DNA from: Mytilisepta virgata
Taxonomy: Eukaryota; Mollusca; Bivalvia; Mytilida; Mytilidae
Length of the DNA stretch: 64,000 nucleotides
Direction: 5' to 3'
NCBI GenBank assembly: GCA_028015205.1
Contig: CM051517.1
Coordinates: 11,084,501 to 11,148,500, forward strand
Shown: piece after piece, positions 60,057 through 64,000 of the stretch
Numbering within the stretch: position 1 is the stretch's first letter
Layout of the letters: every line of letters begins with the position of its first letter
Notes under the pieces: model-generated
Seen by the model: only the letters and a program-made list of their open reading frames with translations
What the model was told of the DNA's origin: nothing
Databases searched by the model: none
Program-made: the position numbers and the translations under genes

Positions 60057-62928
60057 CCGTATTTTGGTATGTATAGTGCGCTTTTGTGTATTGTGCGCAC
60101 CCCCTTTCTGGTCCAAGAAACTCGAGAAAAAAAGTTTCTTGTTCGTATAATACTCATAGACATTTTCGGAAAAGACACATCTCCAAAATCGGCAAACAGG
60201 AAGCCGGTAATCTGGAAGTTTTCTAAATGGACACCGATTTCGGAGAATTCCGTACGGAATACGAAATTGCAAATATTCTGACAAATAAATAAGATTTTAT
60301 ATTAAAATGTATAAAATAGTTTTCTAAAACCGAATTTAATAAATTGTTTGAATATCAAAGGCAAGATTAATTATCCTAATTAATGTTCTGATTTAAACAG
60401 TAACATAATTATACAATTCAGTCAAATAATTATTAATTTCTCAATCTTTAATGATTATAAACATATATTCATTAGATTGTTTGATCTTGTATTAAAAGTC
60501 CAAGCTGACCATGCATTGGAATTTCAAGGCTTGCAATTAAAAGAAATTAGAACTGATTCTTTTGTGACCGAGTTGAAAACAATGTAATCAAAACATCATT
60601 AAGTATTTCATATATAAATGAAGTGGCAATGTTAATTTATTAACCTCCGAATTTTCATTACCAGAAGATGGGTAAAATAAGACAGTCATATACTGCTCGT
60701 GAAAAACTTAAAGTTATCGCGTATGCCGAGGCACATGGGAACCAGGCAGCTGGTAGAGAATACACAATTGGAGAGTCCAACATTCGTAAATGGAGAAAAC
60801 AGAAAGAGAGACTTCAAAATATGCCACGTACTAAAATGGCTAACAGGGGCAGCGCAGCACACTGGCCAGAGCTAGAGACAGAACTTCTTGTCTGGGTTAC
60901 TGATCGCCGTTTACGGGGATATAGTTTATCCACTACTGAGCTCAGACTTAAAGCCTTACATTTGGCTAAACAGACTGATGCAAATACACAGTTTCGTGCA
61001 TCTGTTGACTGGGCCCATGCATTTATGAAAAGATCAGATTTGTCCATTAGAAGAAGAACACATATTGCACAGAAACTGCCTTCTGATTTTGAGGACAAAC
61101 TTACCAAATTCCAGTCCTTCATTATCAACCTTCGAAAGAAACACCACTATAGCCTCTCCCAGATTGGCAATGCTGACCAGACGCCACTCACATTTGATAT
61201 GCCATCTAGTACAACAATTGACCAAAAAGGTGCCAAATCTGTTACGATAAAAACTACCGGCAATGAAAAGAACAGATTCACAGTCATGCTTGGATGTACT
61301 GCTGATGGCGGGAAGCTACCACCATATGTGGTGTTCAAAAGGAAAACCTTCCCTAAACTACCGTTTCCAAAAGGCATTATCGTACAGGTACACGAAAAGG
61401 GATGGTTTGATGAGAGAATTACCAATGATTGGCTACAGCGGGTTTGGGATAGACGTCCTGGTGCAGGTCTAACTAGAAGTTTGCTGGTGTTGGATGCATT
61501 CCGTTGTCACCGTACAGATAAAGCCAAAGCCGTACTTGGTGAACAGCGTACAGACCTTGCCATTATACCAGGAGGAATGACATCTATACTACAACCATTA
61601 GATGTAGGGGTCAATAAACCAATGAAGACTGCTCTTCGACGTAAATGGAATGAGTGGATCTCATCAGATGACCATTCCTTTACAGCAACAGGTCGTATGC
61701 GCAAGGCTGAGTTACCTACTATATGCACTTGGATAATAGAAGCCTGGGAGGAGTTGGACCCAGCCATTATCGTAAAATCATTTAAGAAGTGTACTATCTC
61801 CAACGCTCTCGACGGGTCAGAAGATGATATGGTCTGGGAGGACCAAGACACTACCAATGCAACCCCAGACGTAGCTGAAGAAGAAGAAAATGATGATCTC
61901 GATCTCTATTACCAAGACGAGGAAGACACACCACTATCTGTACTACAAGATATTTACAGGATCTTCAATGAAGACAGTGATGATGATGCATTTGAAGGGT
62001 TTTAAATGACAATTTGATGTACCTATATTTAGTGCTTTCCGACTTGAATATTGTGACTTTCAGTGCTTTGATATAAATGCAATATACATGTATTATTTAA
62101 TTTTATGTTATGAATTAGTGCTGAAATAAATTGTTAAAATCTCATTATTTTTATTTTTTGTTTGTTGATTCTAGCTTTTAATCCGGATTATCACACCTTA
62201 ATCAATGGGTCTAATCGATGTCAAAACAAATCAATGACAGGTTCACCTTGTTCCTAATTAAATTCGTTCAGGTAACAGTTATGGGATTATCATGTTTTCA
62301 ATCATAATTTCTTGAAAGGTTTTAATCAGTTGTTTAAAAAATACAAAGTAGAAAAGTATTTTATAAAAAAAAACTTCCCATAGACTAAATCATCACTTTA
62401 CAATAAAGTCACATGACTTCGATCGCCTGATACATTAGAAAAAATGGCGGTTCATCTTTTCAAAACGAGCGTCGTTTATTCAATTTTCATACACTCAACG
62501 TTTACTCTCCATGATGAACACATACAAAACAGTAAGTTATGACAACAAGAAAAACTGAGGCCAATTTTACCGACATCAAAAGCCTTGTTGTTTATTAAGA
62601 CATGACAAACTTTCGGATTGCAAACAGATGGCCAAATTTACACGATAAACGTAACTACAGAGATATAAAATGTATTTTATTTTAATAAAACATGACAAAT
62701 CAAGAACAATAAGATACATATTACAAATATAACATGTAAAACATAAAAATAATCGACGTTTTAGCCAAAATATTCCGTACTCTTCACTTCTCCTGGAAAT
62801 TTCTTTGTCGGAGTTCGGACCTGAAAAAAGACTTCAGAAAATGTCTGTAGGCATGTATAACGCGCACCCCTCTTACAAGAAACATGACCCAGGGTATAAA
62901 TGTGCGCACTATACATACCAAAAAACGG
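60057..62928 (+). mobile_element. complete pogo-like (Tc1/mariner superfamily) DNA transposon
   Basis: 25-bp terminal inverted repeats (CCGTATTTTGGTATGTATAG... at 60057-60081; inverse at 62904-62928) match at 24 of 25 positions and are flanked by TA duplications (60055-60056, 62929-62930). Just inside each end is a second GCGCACCCC word, in direct rather than inverted orientation (60095-60103 and 62862-62870). It carries one intact transposase gene (60668-62005). 2,872 bp in the intron after exon 8 of the CCDC142-like gene, same strand. Nearly identical ends plus an uninterrupted gene suggest recent insertion. Confidence 0.92.
60668..62005 (+). CDS. pogo/Tigger-type DDE transposase, 445 aa
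   Basis: Cuts and re-inserts its element by a DDE-type reaction in the nucleus. Domain order: an N-terminal helix-turn-helix (residues ~3-50, SYTAREKLKVIAYAEAHGNQ, resembling the Brinker/Psq-type DNA-binding domain), a CENP-B-type HTH (~60-137, ELETELLVWVTDRRLRGYSL ... WAHAFMKRSDLS) and a DDE_1 catalytic core (~145-390). The catalytic triad is visible as D170 (GNADQTP), D276 (LLVLDAFRCH) and D312 (LQPLDVGVNKP), i.e. DD35D. The tail after ~395 is strongly acidic (EEEENDDLDLYYQDEEDT). ATG at 60668 is the first in frame and gives a full N-terminal domain. No stop or frameshift. The short frames overlapping on both strands are shadows. Confidence 0.93.
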   Translation: MGKIRQSYTAREKLKVIAYAEAHGNQAAGREYTIGESNIRKWRKQKERLQNMPRTKMANRGSAAHWPELETELLVWVTDRRLRGYSLSTTELRLKALHLAKQTDANTQFRASVDWAHAFMKRSDLSIRRRTHIAQKLPSDFEDKLTKFQSFIINLRKKHHYSLSQIGNADQTPLTFDMPSSTTIDQKGAKSVTIKTTGNEKNRFTVMLGCTADGGKLPPYVVFKRKTFPKLPFPKGIIVQVHEKGWFDERITNDWLQRVWDRRPGAGLTRSLLVLDAFRCHRTDKAKAVLGEQRTDLAIIPGGMTSILQPLDVGVNKPMKTALRRKWNEWISSDDHSFTATGRMRKAELPTICTWIIEAWEELDPAIIVKSFKKCTISNALDGSEDDMVWEDQDTTNATPDVAEEEENDDLDLYYQDEEDTPLSVLQDIYRIFNEDSDDDAFEGF

Positions 62929-62930
62929 TA

Positions 62931-64000
62931 GTAATGAATGACCCTGAGAATTCTGAATGATTATGTATCAGGAGATAAATAGAAGTATAAGGAACTGGAC
63001 ATTCTTCTGTGATTTAAATGTTTAAATGGAAGCTGGTATCTTGAGGAACAATAAACTTGTTATTATCCTCATAACCATTTATAGAGACTTACAAAAAGGT
63101 ACAACAAAGAGTAAAGTGTCGTAATAACAATCTTGTTAGTAAAAAAATTACAAATTATGACAGAAAATGTAGATCTAATAAAATATGAAACATTAGAATT
63201 TAAACAGACTTGTATTTGTGTAGAAAATGAGAAAAAAATTGTTTTCCAATATTTTTTATCACTCAATTTAACTGTTGTATTTAGCGTAAAGTTAGGATTT
63301 CAGAATTAATCAATGGTCAAAGCAGATTTCATCTTTAAAGTTCTTGCACATTTGCACAATAATATGAACCTTTACTTTGTAAATTTTTGCAGTTAAATCT
63401 CAGTTTCTTCTTTTGCCATTTGGTAAACAATGAATAGGTACATTGGGGCACATGTGGGAGATCAAAAGAAATATTTGTCACAAAAATTGTAAAAGTTCCT
63501 GCCCTTTTGCAAACAAGATTTTCTATAGTGTACTATTGATATTCTTTCGGCAGTCTTTGTGATCAGAATTTAACATTCTGTGAAAAGTGATGATTATATT
63601 ATTGCTAATATTGCAGATATGTTTAGTAGTACAATTTTTCCAAAAGTTCTCTCTCAAAAGTCCAACTTTTGCCTAAAATGTTTTAACTTGCAAAAACATA
63701 TCTATCAATTTATCGTCACTTATTTCAATTAAAACATTTCTAAAAATTACTATGCCAAAAGCATTTGAATTAAGCACGCATAACATTGTATTTCAATGTT
63801 TCCTTATTGTAAAACTAAAAACTTTTGTTTGTCGTAACTTATGGTAACAAAGGCTCTGTAAAAAGTGTATAATTATCTGTAATTATCAGTTTTAAGGAAA
63901 TTTGATTGTTCGATTATAGTTTAAATTACATCAAAGATAATCATCATATTATGACAAAAGAGGTTATAACAAACAAATTTTAAGTGAACAAAATATTTTA
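62931..64000. other. intron of the CCDC142-like gene, continuing past the window
   Basis: AT-rich. A possible 31-nt phase-compatible exon (63394-63424, after TTTTTGCAG, before GTAAAC) would read VKSQFLLLPF, but it does not look like the expected continuation and was not accepted. Confidence 0.4.

Noticed and set aside
63394..63424. Possible ninth exon of the CCDC142-like gene
   Set aside because: The splice sites and phase fit, but 31 nt giving VKSQFLLLPF do not resemble the expected continuation, and chance AG/GT pairs are common in AT-rich introns.

Overview
The window is AT-rich, intron-bearing animal nuclear DNA, very probably from a bivalve mollusc of the mussel type. This rests on spliced gene structure, a tRNA-derived SINE, Penelope-like and non-LTR retroelement fragments, a pogo-like DNA transposon and dispersed repeats that I recall from mussel and oyster sequence. 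No database was searched. There are no bacterial operons, rRNA genes or CRISPR arrays.

Region by region. 1-48 kb is gene-poor and built mostly of repeats. It holds four pieces of one Penelope-like element (PLE) family (261-432, 7627-7778, 34864-36100, 45540-45925) and two decayed pieces of a second (3690-4440, 39345-39880). It also holds seven of the window's eight unrelated minisatellites, with units of about 21 to 66 bp. Other items are a 768-bp tandem duplication (16188-17640), a SINE (28997-29256), several fold-back elements, and a 512-bp TA-flanked element whose interior is an array of about 21 AT-rich palindromes (33073-33584). A small candidate coding exon lies at 42168-42297.

From 48.0 kb to the right edge lies the one convincing host gene. 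It is on the + strand, has at least eight exons (48178-59888) and runs off the right end. The product resembles coiled-coil domain-containing protein 142 (CCDC142). Its introns carry a LINE 3' end (49150-49757), an AGCTCACC-type repeat (50860-52165), a ~2-kb 32-bp minisatellite (54528-56510), a small TIR element (57560-57982) and a complete pogo-like transposon (60057-62928). The transposon has 25-bp TIRs, a TA target duplication and an uninterrupted 445-codon DD35D transposase. A 5'-truncated LINE (46610-47990, - strand) ends just upstream of the gene's inferred promoter.

The most unusual structural observation is that three repeat families unrelated in sequence (5754-7282, 38506-39249, 57560-57982) share one layout. 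Each starts with a terminal repeat immediately followed by its own inverted copy, forming a hairpin, and has a third inverted copy at the far end. In one family the two hairpin heads in this window differ by paired, compensatory changes.
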